A DNA stretch of 64,000 nucleotides from Ureibacillus massiliensis 4400831 = CIP 108448 = CCUG 49529 (GTDB taxonomy: Bacteria > Bacillota > Bacilli > Bacillales_A > Planococcaceae): NCBI RefSeq assembly GCF_000772965.1, contig NZ_JPVQ01000013.1, forward strand, positions 1-64,000. Reading direction: 5' to 3'. The translations under genes were made by a program, and so were the position numbers. This document shows positions 8,470 through 18,155 of this stretch, one piece after another. Within the stretch, counting starts at the first letter, position 1, and each line of letters opens with the position of its first letter. The notes beneath the pieces were generated by a model. That model searched no databases, had not been told where the DNA came from, and worked only from the letters and a program-made list of their open reading frames with translations.

Positions 8470-8970
8470 TTAATTAGTCTCGTATATAATGTTTAATATC
8501 CCAATTATCTCATCACCCGACAGTTCATATGCAGTACCGTCAATAATAGCACCACCATCTATAGTAGTAAAAACTCCGGCGTTAGCAAGCGAAATACCGC
8601 TACCTTCATCAAACGGAAAGTCTAGTATGATCTCCTCTAAGCCATTGTATTGAGCTAAGTCTACCGAAGTTGGTTTTAGTTTTCCTTGCAATGTTACATA
8701 TGTATCTGTTTCACTTGTCCATTGTGGGTTTTCTACTGTAGTAGCAATTAATTCTTTGAAGGTATAATCTTCATCGTAAACATTTGAATTTTGAATTTCA
8801 CGGATGTTCCCATCAAAAAGAGAAGTTACTTCGTTTACTTTTGAACTAGCCACGTTAACTACTTCTTCTCCTTTCTCTAATAAATCCTGTCCTTTTTCAA
8901 ATGTTTCTTCTACAGAACAACCATATAAAGTAGTTGTTAGAGTAGAGAATAGTATTATTCTTTTAAACAC
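8470..8970 (-). CDS. Putative lipoprotein of unknown function
   Basis: The product has an N-terminal hydrophobic signal and a lipobox (LYGC) at about residue 18, so it is predicted to be a membrane-anchored lipoprotein. I chose the GTG at 8970 because GGAGGT lies 9 bases upstream and overlaps the earlier in-frame ATG at 8979, which is too close to it. The mature part is acidic; near its C-terminus ILDFPFDEGSGISL is followed by GGAIIDGTAYELSGDEI. I do not recognise a family. It lies between the toxin pair and the GHKL operon, transcribed away from the latter. Confidence 0.6.
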   Translation of the reverse strand: MFKRIILFSTLTTTLYGCSVEETFEKGQDLLEKGEEVVNVASSKVNEVTSLFDGNIREIQNSNVYDEDYTFKELIATTVENPQWTSETDTYVTLQGKLKPTSVDLAQYNGLEEIILDFPFDEGSGISLANAGVFTTIDGGAIIDGTAYELSGDEIIGILNIIYETN

Positions 8971-9218
8971 TAGGTGCATACCTCCGATTGTTTTTTCACG
9001 AATATGGATAATTATAGTAAATAATATACAAATCTGTATATATCTTATTAGCTTTAAGATTCCCTAGTTTAATTAGTTAAAAGATAAGCCTAGAACCATT
9101 TCTAAAGTAATTCACCAGAAAAATCCTCACTTAATAGATAGAATGGTATTGTTCAAGTTCTTATTATTTCTAACAACACTGGCAATCTATCCCTAATTAC
9201 TACCAGATCTAATTTTGT

Positions 9219-9224
9219 TATAAT
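9219..9224 (+). promoter_or_regulatory. Likely promoter of the GHKL-ATPase operon
   Basis: TGTTATAAT (extended -10, TATAAT at 9219-9224) lies about 43 bases before the ATG at 9267. A weak ATTACT-like -35 sits 17 bases upstream. The next strong promoter-like sequence is not seen until after 12801. Confidence 0.45.
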
Positions 9225-9266
9225 ATTACAATAGTCATAGTACGATAGTATGGAAAGGGGATCGAC

Positions 9267-11198
9267 ATGCAACCTTATTGGAACTTCCCCGCAGCAGCTG
9301 GTGGGACGATTAATTCCATCAATAATGCAGGGATTGAGACGTTTAAAGGGAATGAGTTGGATTCGTTGACGCGTGAGATTTGTCAAAATTCACTGGACGC
9401 TATAAAGGATGAAACCAAACCAGTAGTAGTGGAGTTCAAAAGTTTCAAACTCTCGAACAATCAGTTCCCACAACGAGCGGAATTATTAGAAGCATTCAAT
9501 AAATGCGAAATCACTTGGGAAAACAAAAATCCAAAAACAGAACAGTTCGTTGAGCAAGCAAAATACATATTAAACGATACCAAAATACCGTTCTTAAGAA
9601 TTAGCGACTTTAACACGAAAGGATTAGAAGGGGCACAAACAGGGGAACTTGGTACACCATGGAGTTCATTAATAAGAGAAGCAGGTTCTTCAAACAAAGG
9701 AGATAGCTCAGGTGGAAGTTTCGGAATTGGAAAGTCCGCTCCTTTTGCCAATTCGAAGCTCCGAATTTTATTTTACTCGTCACAAGATCAATCAAACTAT
9801 CAATCTCACATTGGTGTAGCTAACATCATGTCATTTGAAAAACAACCTGGCCAAATTACTTTAGGAACGGGTTATTTTACGAACAATGAAAACTCGAATG
9901 CTATACCAGGTCTGATTAATTTAGATTCAGGCTTTAATCGCCAAGAATCAGGAACGGACATTTTCGTCTCTGCCTTCCAACCAAAAGATCAAAATTGGAT
10001 AGAAGCAGTTCGTAACTCTGTGATTTTCAACTTCTTCATTACAATCTGGCAAAACAAACTGGTTGTGAAAGTGGAAGATGAAATCATTTCACACGAAAAC
10101 ATTGGCTCACTCATTGCACAGCTAGATGGTACAAAAGAAGATTACCGCCATGTGAAGAACTACTTTAGACTATTAACTTCTGAAGATAGTATTCAAATTT
10201 CGTATCCGGCGAAATCTTATAAAAAGATTGGTAACTTTGATGAAGGCGAAGCAACCCTGTATATCATGAAAGGTGAAGATCTGAATCGGCGTGTGCTCAT
10301 GACGCGTAAAGCGGGGATGCGTTTGTTCGAACAAAATCGTATCAGTGGAAGTATCTCCTTTACTGGAATCCTTATTATCACAGGTAAGCACATGAACCAA
10401 GTGTTTAAGAAAATGGAAAACCCAGCCCACACAGGTTGGGAGCCGAACCGTTTTGAAGAAGCGCCGAAAGAAGCAGATACAGCCTTTAAAGACTTACGCA
10501 GATTCGTTCGCGAAACAGTGCAGCAAACATTCCAGGCTGAAACGACAGACACAATGGATGCCTTTGGTTTAAGCGACTTCCTACCTGACACGACAACAGT
10601 GGAAGGTGAAGGGGATGATAAGAAAGAATCTCTAACGCTGAAAATCAAATCTATTGCTCAAAAGAAAAAGGAAAAATCAAAAAAGAAACTAAAGAAAAAA
10701 CAACGAAAAGAAGACTTCGAAGACACGCTTGCTGAAGCGGGCATCACTCCAGAAGGCGATCAAGCAGGCCATTCCGATGATGAACGTGATGAAGGTCTTG
10801 GTCAAGGTGGCGGAACTGGCAATACTCACGGTGAGCAAGGCCCTTCTGATGAAGGTACTGGTGGAGCACAAGAAGGTAAAGGCGAAAAGGAAAAAAATAA
10901 ACCAATTGATGTGGAAAAACGTTACGTATGCCTTCAGAAGAATGAAGGGTTATATCGTGTAAACATCAAACCTGAGAAGAAATTCGAAAAAGGGAAACTT
11001 GAATTCAAAGTATCAGGTGAACAAAGTGATTACATCTTGCCAATCCTTGATGTTCAATCACCTGACATCCAAGTGACAAGCATTGATAAAAATGTAGTAC
11101 GTTTTATCAACTTAACAGGTAAGAAACCAAAAAATATTAAAGTAAAAGTAGATTACGAGCAATACTGCGTGATGGAGGTGGACCTATATGAAATTTAA
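9267..11198 (+). CDS. GHKL-fold ATPase, first gene of a three-gene cassette
   Basis: This 643-residue protein has the motifs of GHKL (Hsp90/MutL/histidine-kinase) ATPases: an N-box TREICQNSLDA at about residues 38-48, LRISDFNTKGLEG at about 111-123, and a glycine lid SSGGSFGIGKSAPF at about 150-163. The middle region is probably a transducer-like domain. Residues 455-550 are a low-complexity Lys/Gly/Glu stretch (KKKEKSKKKLKKKQRKE, then GQGGGTGNTHGEQG), followed by a small C-terminal beta domain. A strong GGAAAGGGG ribosome site lies upstream. It overlaps the next gene by 11 bases. Its placement in a defence island and lack of kinase or mismatch-repair domains suggest an anti-phage ATPase, but this is inference. 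Confidence 0.75.
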   Translation: MQPYWNFPAAAGGTINSINNAGIETFKGNELDSLTREICQNSLDAIKDETKPVVVEFKSFKLSNNQFPQRAELLEAFNKCEITWENKNPKTEQFVEQAKYILNDTKIPFLRISDFNTKGLEGAQTGELGTPWSSLIREAGSSNKGDSSGGSFGIGKSAPFANSKLRILFYSSQDQSNYQSHIGVANIMSFEKQPGQITLGTGYFTNNENSNAIPGLINLDSGFNRQESGTDIFVSAFQPKDQNWIEAVRNSVIFNFFITIWQNKLVVKVEDEIISHENIGSLIAQLDGTKEDYRHVKNYFRLLTSEDSIQISYPAKSYKKIGNFDEGEATLYIMKGEDLNRRVLMTRKAGMRLFEQNRISGSISFTGILIITGKHMNQVFKKMENPAHTGWEPNRFEEAPKEADTAFKDLRRFVRETVQQTFQAETTDTMDAFGLSDFLPDTTTVEGEGDDKKESLTLKIKSIAQKKKEKSKKKLKKKQRKEDFEDTLAEAGITPEGDQAGHSDDERDEGLGQGGGTGNTHGEQGPSDEGTGGAQEGKGEKEKNKPIDVEKRYVCLQKNEGLYRVNIKPEKKFEKGKLEFKVSGEQSDYILPILDVQSPDIQVTSIDKNVVRFINLTGKKPKNIKVKVDYEQYCVMEVDLYEI

Positions 11199-12033
11199 TA
11201 ATTCATTCCCATACCCAGTGCTCTCCGTAGAGAACGATGATTATATTGGCTCGAAGTTTGAAACAACAGTTGAAGCACAGAAAACATTTGGCCAACTTTA
11301 TATCAATCTAAACTGTAATCTTCAAGACAGTAAGATTGCGAGTCTTATTAATGAAGGAAAAGCAAAATACGCTTTACACGTGGAGTGCCCACAAACAAGT
11401 TTCCGTAAAATCTATCAATCGGATGAAACAAAAATTGTGGCAAACATTCCTGAAAATCTGTTGCGCGGAAAAATCGATGTGCATCCATTTATCTTGGCCA
11501 ATGAAACAATTGAAGAATATACAAATCCAAACTTGAATGATTTCTATTCTGATGCAACGATCACCTATGAGAAGGGGAACATTCTAGCACTTGGTGAAGC
11601 AGTTGAGGTCACTCTATTTGAAGAAGACTTGGAATCACAAAACTTGCCTTCCATTGTAACGGTTCGCCGATCAGAAAGCGCGAAGGAATTGGTCGTTTCA
11701 CTCAACTCACCACAAATTATTATTGAGTTACCAAAAGCGATTTACGATCAATACGCAATCAATTCAGGTTCGCGATTAAAGGAAACGATCCTTTCCGTGG
11801 TGATTTTGCCGAGCCTAATGGAAGTGTTTTACACATTAAAAGAAGATAGCGCGGACTACAGCGAATACAAATGGTACCAAGTCCTTGAGCAAATCTTCAA
11901 AAAGAACAACATTCCATTAACACAAGTCATTGATGGAACGATTCCTGTTCTTCGCGCAGCTCAAATGGTCCTACAAAACCCATTAGAAAAAGCATTCAAC
12001 GAAATCCAAAAACTAAACGAAGGGATGGAATAA
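11188..12033 (+). CDS. Conserved protein of the GHKL cassette, unknown function
   Basis: This 281-residue protein is translated from an ATG that overlaps the end of the GHKL gene, preceded by GGAGGTGG, so the two are coupled. It looks like a beta-rich N-terminal half (FPYPVLSVENDDYIGSKFE) and a helical C-terminal half (VVILPSLMEVFYTLKED). There is no catalytic motif I recognise. Its tight coupling suggests a structural or substrate-recognition partner of the ATPase. Confidence 0.7.
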   Translation: MKFNNSFPYPVLSVENDDYIGSKFETTVEAQKTFGQLYINLNCNLQDSKIASLINEGKAKYALHVECPQTSFRKIYQSDETKIVANIPENLLRGKIDVHPFILANETIEEYTNPNLNDFYSDATITYEKGNILALGEAVEVTLFEEDLESQNLPSIVTVRRSESAKELVVSLNSPQIIIELPKAIYDQYAINSGSRLKETILSVVILPSLMEVFYTLKEDSADYSEYKWYQVLEQIFKKNNIPLTQVIDGTIPVLRAAQMVLQNPLEKAFNEIQKLNEGME

Positions 12034-12036
12034 TCA

Positions 12037-12801
12037 ATGAAAATCAAATTTTTATCTGAAGACGCCCTACAAGACCTTCGTGTAAATTTTGAAACCTATA
12101 AAGAGCACTACTATAAGCGGGACGATGCTTGGTTTGATGAGTACTTTGGTCAAGAGGGGCGATTACTAGAGTCGAAGATTGAGTTTGAGAAGCCTGAACT
12201 ACATATGGGGGGAGATTACTTAGTTAGAGATTATGAAAATGTGAAAATCGTCTATGAATCATTGAAAGATCTACCAGTTTCTTTGGCAACACAAGAAAAG
12301 CTCTGGTCTGGCCTTGCCCATGTGTATTTCCGCGACTACATCTATTACCGAATTGCGAAAGACATTGAAAAGAAAAACGATACACGTATCAAATCTGCCA
12401 TGTTCTTTGAAAACGGTGCGAAACGTTCGTTGTTCGTCCACGCACTAGCTCGTCTATGGTGGGTAGGATACATGACATATGATGAAAACAATCAAGAAAA
12501 CCCATATTGGTTAACAGAATTCTTCTGCTCAGCGGACTTCTCAGCACGTTGTGTCGTGTTCTTTTCAAGTAACTTCACATCAAACCGTGCGATTACTAAA
12601 GGGATTTTACGAGCACTGATTGCTCTGCGTGATGAGGGTGTTGTTATTAAGCGTGATCATTTTGTTGAATCGACTAAGTACCTTAACATATCCGGTGGGG
12701 CCTTGGTGCTTGATCTTCTAGAAGAAGATGAGGTGAAAGAGATGGTAGAGAAGAGAATAAAAAAAGTATTTGATGTAAAAAAAGTAGTTGTAATTAGTTA
12801 A
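12037..12801 (+). CDS. DUF6339-like protein, third gene of the GHKL cassette
   Basis: This 254-residue protein starts 3 bases after the previous stop. Its middle (LWSGLAHVYFRDYIYYRI, then NGAKRSLFVHALARLWWVGY) and the following SADFSARCVVFFSSNFTSN resemble the family I know as DUF6339, which I recall near ATP-binding proteins in bacterial islands. The family name is from memory and should be confirmed. No nuclease motif is evident. With the two preceding genes it forms a compact, equally composed operon that is richer in GC than the genes after 12939. Confidence 0.55.
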   Translation: MKIKFLSEDALQDLRVNFETYKEHYYKRDDAWFDEYFGQEGRLLESKIEFEKPELHMGGDYLVRDYENVKIVYESLKDLPVSLATQEKLWSGLAHVYFRDYIYYRIAKDIEKKNDTRIKSAMFFENGAKRSLFVHALARLWWVGYMTYDENNQENPYWLTEFFCSADFSARCVVFFSSNFTSNRAITKGILRALIALRDEGVVIKRDHFVESTKYLNISGGALVLDLLEEDEVKEMVEKRIKKVFDVKKVVVIS

Positions 12802-12962
12802 ATCACTAAATAAGTGGTCTGTAATGATATGAGCTTTTAAAGGGTTTTTAGATATGTATCAAAACAACAATAAGTGAATAATGATTTTTAATGTAAATTG
12901 CTTACAATTTCTTAGGATGATATCCTGGAAATGAAGACATGCAAATAAGGAGGAGGCAATTT

Positions 12963-14225
12963 TTGAATGAATTTGATTGGTTCTTATCCATATTAGAAAA
13001 ACAGGATATGGCAACTATAGCGAGTAGATTCAATGTGCAGATACAAGGATTTGATAAAAATATTCAAAATGCACCTGTAATAAGGTTAAGAAATGCTATT
13101 AAAGAATATCTAAACAATGGTCTATTACGCAAGAAAAAAAGAGCATTAAATTATCAGCAAATGCTTAACACAATTGCTGATGAATTGAATTTAAAGAGTA
13201 ATACATTAGAGGAATTTATTATGCAAATAGAACTAGATAACGAAATTAGGCCGTATCAAGCGTTTGCATATCTATACATTAATTTTCAAAAGATCTTTGA
13301 AGAAAAGAAAGATCTTTTGAAGGGAAATATGGAGAATAATGATTTTATATTCAAAGGTTTAATAGAGGAACGAACAACAAAAGATAAAATTCAATCTCTA
13401 ATAAATACACAATTAGGTAAAGATGAAATATACAGAAATTTAAAGAGCTATGAAAATCTATTAGAAAAAGGGGAATTAAAAAATGATTATTACTTATTTA
13501 GAGAAAAAATAAAAGGTGATGTAGAGATTCTTTTCAAAGAATTAATTAAATGTCCAAAAGAAAAGCTCCTCTTGGTACTATTTGCTTTTATTATTGAAAA
13601 TGAAAACTATATTAATCCCGAGTATTACTATATTCTCAAAGAAGTAAAATATAGTTTCGAAAATTTAAAATATAAAAGGGAAGCATCGGAAAAAGAGAAG
13701 ATAATAGAAAATAATAAGATGCTACAATTAGAAAATGATGAGTTGATAACCTATAAAAATAGGTTTATTTCATTAAAAGAAGATAATGATAATTTGAAAA
13801 TTAAAATTTCATTATTACAGAGTAATATTAAACTTTTAGAAGAAGAACAAAATACTTTAAAATTAGCAAGTAAAAATTCTGAGATATTAAGTACATTAAT
13901 AAACAATTTAATAAAAGAAAAAAATTTCTTAATCATTACAAGTGAAATTGCTGAATTTAAAAATACTCCATTAGATGTATATGTGAGAGAAATAAAAGAT
14001 TTTACTGAAGATAAAAAAATAAAGAATTTACAACCATATAGGGATAAAATTTTATTCTTTACTAGAGTATCCTTTGAGACTAGAGAATGGGGAAAGATTA
14101 AAATTTATTTAGAAAAGAATAAGTTGAAATATTATGAACTAGGTCATTTTGATATTGCGTCGTATATGGCAGAAATAATTCAATTTATATATAGAGAGGA
14201 GTTAGAATATGAGTTTGAATACTAA
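12963..14225 (+). CDS. Helical/coiled-coil protein, first gene of an McrBC-like module
   Basis: This protein is about 420 residues long, strongly helical, with a clear coiled coil at about residues 225-310 (heptads of E, K, N and L). An ATG at 12939 is in frame, but the following three AGG codons are part of an AAGGAGGAGG ribosome site. That site places the true start at the TTG at 12963. The C-terminal part contains LQPYRDKILFFTRVSF and a YELGHFDIASYMAEI segment. It overlaps the next gene by 17 bases. Coiled-coil partners of McrB/McrC-type nucleases are known from coiled-coil nuclease tandems; I infer a sensor or scaffold role. Confidence 0.6.
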   Translation: MNEFDWFLSILEKQDMATIASRFNVQIQGFDKNIQNAPVIRLRNAIKEYLNNGLLRKKKRALNYQQMLNTIADELNLKSNTLEEFIMQIELDNEIRPYQAFAYLYINFQKIFEEKKDLLKGNMENNDFIFKGLIEERTTKDKIQSLINTQLGKDEIYRNLKSYENLLEKGELKNDYYLFREKIKGDVEILFKELIKCPKEKLLLVLFAFIIENENYINPEYYYILKEVKYSFENLKYKREASEKEKIIENNKMLQLENDELITYKNRFISLKEDNDNLKIKISLLQSNIKLLEEEQNTLKLASKNSEILSTLINNLIKEKNFLIITSEIAEFKNTPLDVYVREIKDFTEDKKIKNLQPYRDKILFFTRVSFETREWGKIKIYLEKNKLKYYELGHFDIASYMAEIIQFIYREELEYEFEY

Positions 14226-16260
14226 ACCTGGCGAAGAGGTTCTCACAGAAAAGGAAAAGCGAAAAATAGAAGATTGTTATATTTTAGGTAAATTAGCTGA
14301 AGATAGTTATAGTCTACCGACATTGGGAAGAGATCTTGGTCGTTCTGTAAGTTTAACTGACTTTTCAGGGCCAGATAAAGTTGTGTTTTATATTAAAAGT
14401 CTTTCTACTGAACCACTCTTATTAGGTGAAAGATTAGGTAAGACATCAAGTGATGTTTATGTTACATTTGATAACCGAAACAGAAGATATTTACAGAGAT
14501 TTGAATATATGGATTTAAGTGATGAAGAAAAAGTAGATTTTATTCGTAACCACTTTGAAGGAAAACTTATATTATTTAAACCTAAAATTACGTATGAAAG
14601 AAATAGAGATAAATATCACTACAATTTAGAAATAGTAATGGTGGAACCAGATGAAGATATGGGGGTTTTAAGTTATATACCTATCCCATCTATCAAACAA
14701 GGTATCACTCACAACAGATTTGAGAAGTTTCTGTTAGATGAAAAGCCATTAGAATTAACAATGTACAATCATGAATTGGATATTCCTCAATTTATTGTGT
14801 GTGATAAGTATCTATATCAAATTGGTGATGATGCACTAGAAAAATACCAAGCGCGTGAAACTCTCTATATTTGTAGAAAACCAGAAGAAATTAGAAGAAT
14901 TCCACTACCTGAAAATTGGTCATTTGAGTACGCTAGAGCTCTATATAATGATATTCAATTTATCTCTACGAATCATAAAATGGAATTATTAAATGAATTT
15001 GATGAAAAGGGAGAATTAATTGTAGATTCTTATAAACAAAGTGAAAAGATAGAGGTTAAAAAGATAAGTGAAAATAATGATGATTTTAGTAGCACTCCTG
15101 AAAGTTTCGATAACCATAATGCAATAATATCTGAAAGTAAGTTTATAGAATGGATTGAGTTTTTGGCCCAAAAACGAGGCTTAATTTACGAATTCAATGA
15201 CATTATTAATTTTCACACTTCATTAAAAACCGCTAACTTCTCCATACTAGGTGGAATGAGTGGAACAGGAAAAAGTGAACTCGCTCGACTATATGCTGAT
15301 GCACTGGGTCTAAAAGAAGGAGATAATTTACTTTTTGTACCTGTTAGTCCGTCGTATACAGAACCATCAGATGTGCTGGGTTTTTTAAACCCTCAAACAG
15401 GTATATTCTTAGAGAGTGAAGTAGGTCTGGTTAATTTTATACTTGAGGCTGAGAGAAATCCTAAAAAAATGCACATGGTTGTATTTGATGAAATGAATCT
15501 AGGGCAAGTAGAACATTATTTCAGTCCATTTATCTCTCTACTAGAAGGTAAAAAGGAAGAAAGAAAACTAAAACTCTTTGGCCCAAAAAACATTACACAT
15601 CAGCCTGAATTGAGAGAAATTTCAATTGGATCGAATTTGTTATTTGTTGGAACAGCTAATTTCGATGAAACAACACGTGATTTTTCAAATAGAATGCTAG
15701 ATAGAAGTAATGTTATTTTACTAGAAAAGAAAAATTTTATAGATTCAAAACGGGAAGAAGAGGAAGCATCAAAGGACATAGATGAATATCAAAGTAAAAC
15801 AAAAAATGAATTGCATGAAATAGGAGGAATTAGTGCGGAAAACTTTTTAAGTTGGATTAAGGAACCTCTGGGATTAAGAGCTTTAGATGATTCCGAGTTA
15901 TTAATACTAGATAAGATCCATGAGGAAATTAGTAACTTTGACAGCCAGACTGGAGTAAGTTTCAGAATTGTGAAAAGTATTGGTCATTATCTGGATAATA
16001 TACCAAAAGATGAAGATGGTAATGATTTGTTATCTCGCGAAATGGCATTTGATTACCAAATTAAACAACGAATCCTAACAAAAGTACGTGGACATAGAGA
16101 GCAGATAGAATCTTTAGTAGGTTGGATAGATGAAGAAGAAAATTATAAAAATGGTAAACTAGGAAACATCCTAACAGAAGAAGAAAATAAATTTGCAATT
16201 TCACGTAAATATCTTAAACAAAAAAGTAAAGAGTTGATGAGAAATGGTTTTACATTATAA
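14209..16260 (+). CDS. McrB-like AAA+ ATPase
   Basis: The first ~330 residues of this 683-residue protein are variable. The AAA+ motor then shows Walker A GGMSGTGKSELARLY at about residue 350, Walker B VVFDEMNLGQVEHYFS at about 425, and VGTANFDETTRDFSNRMLDR at about 480. The last takes the place of the NTADRS signature of true McrB. The motif GTxN-x-DET is typical of AAA proteins paired with DUF2357 nucleases. The ATG is preceded by GAGGAG and overlaps the upstream gene. The following nuclease gene again overlaps by 17 bases, so all three are co-translated. Confidence 0.8.
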   Translation: MSLNTKPGEEVLTEKEKRKIEDCYILGKLAEDSYSLPTLGRDLGRSVSLTDFSGPDKVVFYIKSLSTEPLLLGERLGKTSSDVYVTFDNRNRRYLQRFEYMDLSDEEKVDFIRNHFEGKLILFKPKITYERNRDKYHYNLEIVMVEPDEDMGVLSYIPIPSIKQGITHNRFEKFLLDEKPLELTMYNHELDIPQFIVCDKYLYQIGDDALEKYQARETLYICRKPEEIRRIPLPENWSFEYARALYNDIQFISTNHKMELLNEFDEKGELIVDSYKQSEKIEVKKISENNDDFSSTPESFDNHNAIISESKFIEWIEFLAQKRGLIYEFNDIINFHTSLKTANFSILGGMSGTGKSELARLYADALGLKEGDNLLFVPVSPSYTEPSDVLGFLNPQTGIFLESEVGLVNFILEAERNPKKMHMVVFDEMNLGQVEHYFSPFISLLEGKKEERKLKLFGPKNITHQPELREISIGSNLLFVGTANFDETTRDFSNRMLDRSNVILLEKKNFIDSKREEEEASKDIDEYQSKTKNELHEIGGISAENFLSWIKEPLGLRALDDSELLILDKIHEEISNFDSQTGVSFRIVKSIGHYLDNIPKDEDGNDLLSREMAFDYQIKQRILTKVRGHREQIESLVGWIDEEENYKNGKLGNILTEEENKFAISRKYLKQKSKELMRNGFTL

Positions 16261-18100
16261 TGGAACCAAACTTCCTTTTTGTGTAAAATTCGCATACTCA
16301 CTTGCAGATAATGTTGAAATTACCCAAGTATGGAAATATGAACAGATACCCAACAACTCTGAATTTATTACTATTAAAGAAAATTGGAAAATAGGATTAC
16401 AATTTTATGTTGTTGATGAAGAATCCTGGGATAGTGAGTCTTACATTGAAATTCAAACTTCTCTATTCGATGAAGCAGATAACCAAACTACATTGTCATA
16501 TAAATTGACAACTGATGATAATGAAATTCAATGGATATATAGTGATATAAATGAAGGGGTATATCCATGGAGAATGGGAAGTTATTTAATAGATATATAT
16601 TACAAAGGTGAAAAGTATACAACAGCCATAAAAGTTGCACCAACTCATTTAAATAGTAAACAAATAGAACAAATACACTCATACTTACAGGGGGTAGCAG
16701 AAGGAATAATTTATGATTATGTATTAAGTAATCAATCCTACTCTCAAATAACTTCTGAAGAACTAAAAACAAAATGGTTTTATGAATACGCAAGATTCAT
16801 TACCGATACTCAAAATTTGATAGTATATGCTTTGTCTAAAATAGAGAAAAATCCCTACACCCAAATAACAAACGAATATAAGCAGTCAAAACAAATAGGC
16901 AAGATTGGAATTAAGAGCGTTAAGTGGGAACTAATGAATGGTTATTCAGATAGTGGTAAGTACTTTAATAAAGTTAAGAGTAACGTTTACAATACTTTGG
17001 AAAATAAATGGATAAAATATGTTGTATATAATTGGAAAAGTGAAATTTCTAAAGCTTTAACCCTAATAAGAAGAAATCATCAAATTTTACAAGAGGAAAC
17101 ACTTACACTTGAGCAGAAGCGTAGAGAATTAGAGTCAGAAAAAAATAGACTCAATAAAAAGTGGAATATCGCAAAAACTGTTATTCTTAATTTAAATAGT
17201 CAAATATTGATTAAAGAAAAAGAAATTAAAGAAAAGATGGGTATTTTAAACCAACATGAAAGATGGATTAATTCTTTAGATTCAATTAAAAATAGAATGG
17301 TTCATTTATTAGCTAATAGCTTTTTAAGTGATATTCAGATTGGACAAAAGAAACCTCTTTTAAAACAAAATGTTTATTTTTTATTAGATGAACTTTATCA
17401 GGAGAGCAAGAAAATTAAAGAGAATGAGGGAAATAAAAAGCGATTAATTAAAATTTATAAACCTACGTGGCTGATATTTGAATATTATTGTCTTTTCACT
17501 ACTCTCAATATTCTCAAAGAGTTAGGTTTTGATTCGACAGAAGGTTTTCATCCACAAATGCTTGATCAGTTTTATGAAAATAAAATCCCTAGTGGACATA
17601 AATTTACACTTGAAAATAGTAATTCCATAATTCATGTATGGTATGACAAATATCATGCTCATTCAAATAATGAGGCGTCCGAAAAAGGAGAACTATTCTT
17701 TACAAACTTATTGAAAAAGAGACCAGATATAAAAATGGATGTTTATAAAAAGGTTGATAATGGGGATCTGTTATTCAAAGATAGCATAGTAATTGATGCA
17801 AAATTCAGAAAGCTCCAAAGCATTTATAGTAAAGATTATGTAAAAGATACATTTGATCAATTAATATCTTATAACCAGTTCTTTTATAGTGGAGAGAATA
17901 GAATGTATAATAGTCGTGGCTCTATTGTCAATCGTGTAATCTGTCTGTATGCAAGTGAAGATGGGACTGCAGTGAAACAAGTGGAACAACCTATAACATT
18001 TATTAAATTATTTCCTGAAATAAAAGATGAATCTGTCATTGAGGTTGGAAAAAAAGAATTAAAAGAAGAGTTTATTGAATGGTTGGATGGTGTAATCTAA
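16244..18100 (+). CDS. McrC-like nuclease (DUF2357-type), partner of the AAA ATPase
   Basis: This 618-residue protein has an N-terminal beta-rich domain, a long central coiled coil (about residues 275-340, LEQKRRELESEKNRLNKKW) and a C-terminal PD-(D/E)XK domain. The visible catalytic segment is DLLFKDSIVIDAKFRKLQ at about residues 505-520, preceded by the usual nuclease-associated KPTWLIFEYYC. The overall plan fits DUF2357/McrC-like nucleases. It ends at a strong bidirectional terminator. It is AT-rich like the two preceding genes, and distinct from the GHKL cassette. Confidence 0.75.
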   Translation: MVLHYNGTKLPFCVKFAYSLADNVEITQVWKYEQIPNNSEFITIKENWKIGLQFYVVDEESWDSESYIEIQTSLFDEADNQTTLSYKLTTDDNEIQWIYSDINEGVYPWRMGSYLIDIYYKGEKYTTAIKVAPTHLNSKQIEQIHSYLQGVAEGIIYDYVLSNQSYSQITSEELKTKWFYEYARFITDTQNLIVYALSKIEKNPYTQITNEYKQSKQIGKIGIKSVKWELMNGYSDSGKYFNKVKSNVYNTLENKWIKYVVYNWKSEISKALTLIRRNHQILQEETLTLEQKRRELESEKNRLNKKWNIAKTVILNLNSQILIKEKEIKEKMGILNQHERWINSLDSIKNRMVHLLANSFLSDIQIGQKKPLLKQNVYFLLDELYQESKKIKENEGNKKRLIKIYKPTWLIFEYYCLFTTLNILKELGFDSTEGFHPQMLDQFYENKIPSGHKFTLENSNSIIHVWYDKYHAHSNNEASEKGELFFTNLLKKRPDIKMDVYKKVDNGDLLFKDSIVIDAKFRKLQSIYSKDYVKDTFDQLISYNQFFYSGENRMYNSRGSIVNRVICLYASEDGTAVKQVEQPITFIKLFPEIKDESVIEVGKKELKEEFIEWLDGVI

Positions 18101-18115
18101 GCTATAAAAAGAAGA

Positions 18116-18148
18116 GGACTGTTTCCATAATTCCCCGGAAAACAGTCC
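18116..18148. terminator. Bidirectional terminator between convergent genes
   Basis: GGACTGTTTCC at 18116-18126 pairs with GGAAAACAGTCC at 18137-18148, with one bulged A. It is flanked by A-rich sequence on the left and T/C-rich sequence on the right. Confidence 0.75.
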
Positions 18149-18155
18149 CTTTCTC

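Noticed and set aside
10217-10648. Minus-strand open frame of 143 codons inside the GHKL gene
   Set aside because: It lies opposite a gene with clear motifs, has no ribosome site and is a shadow frame.
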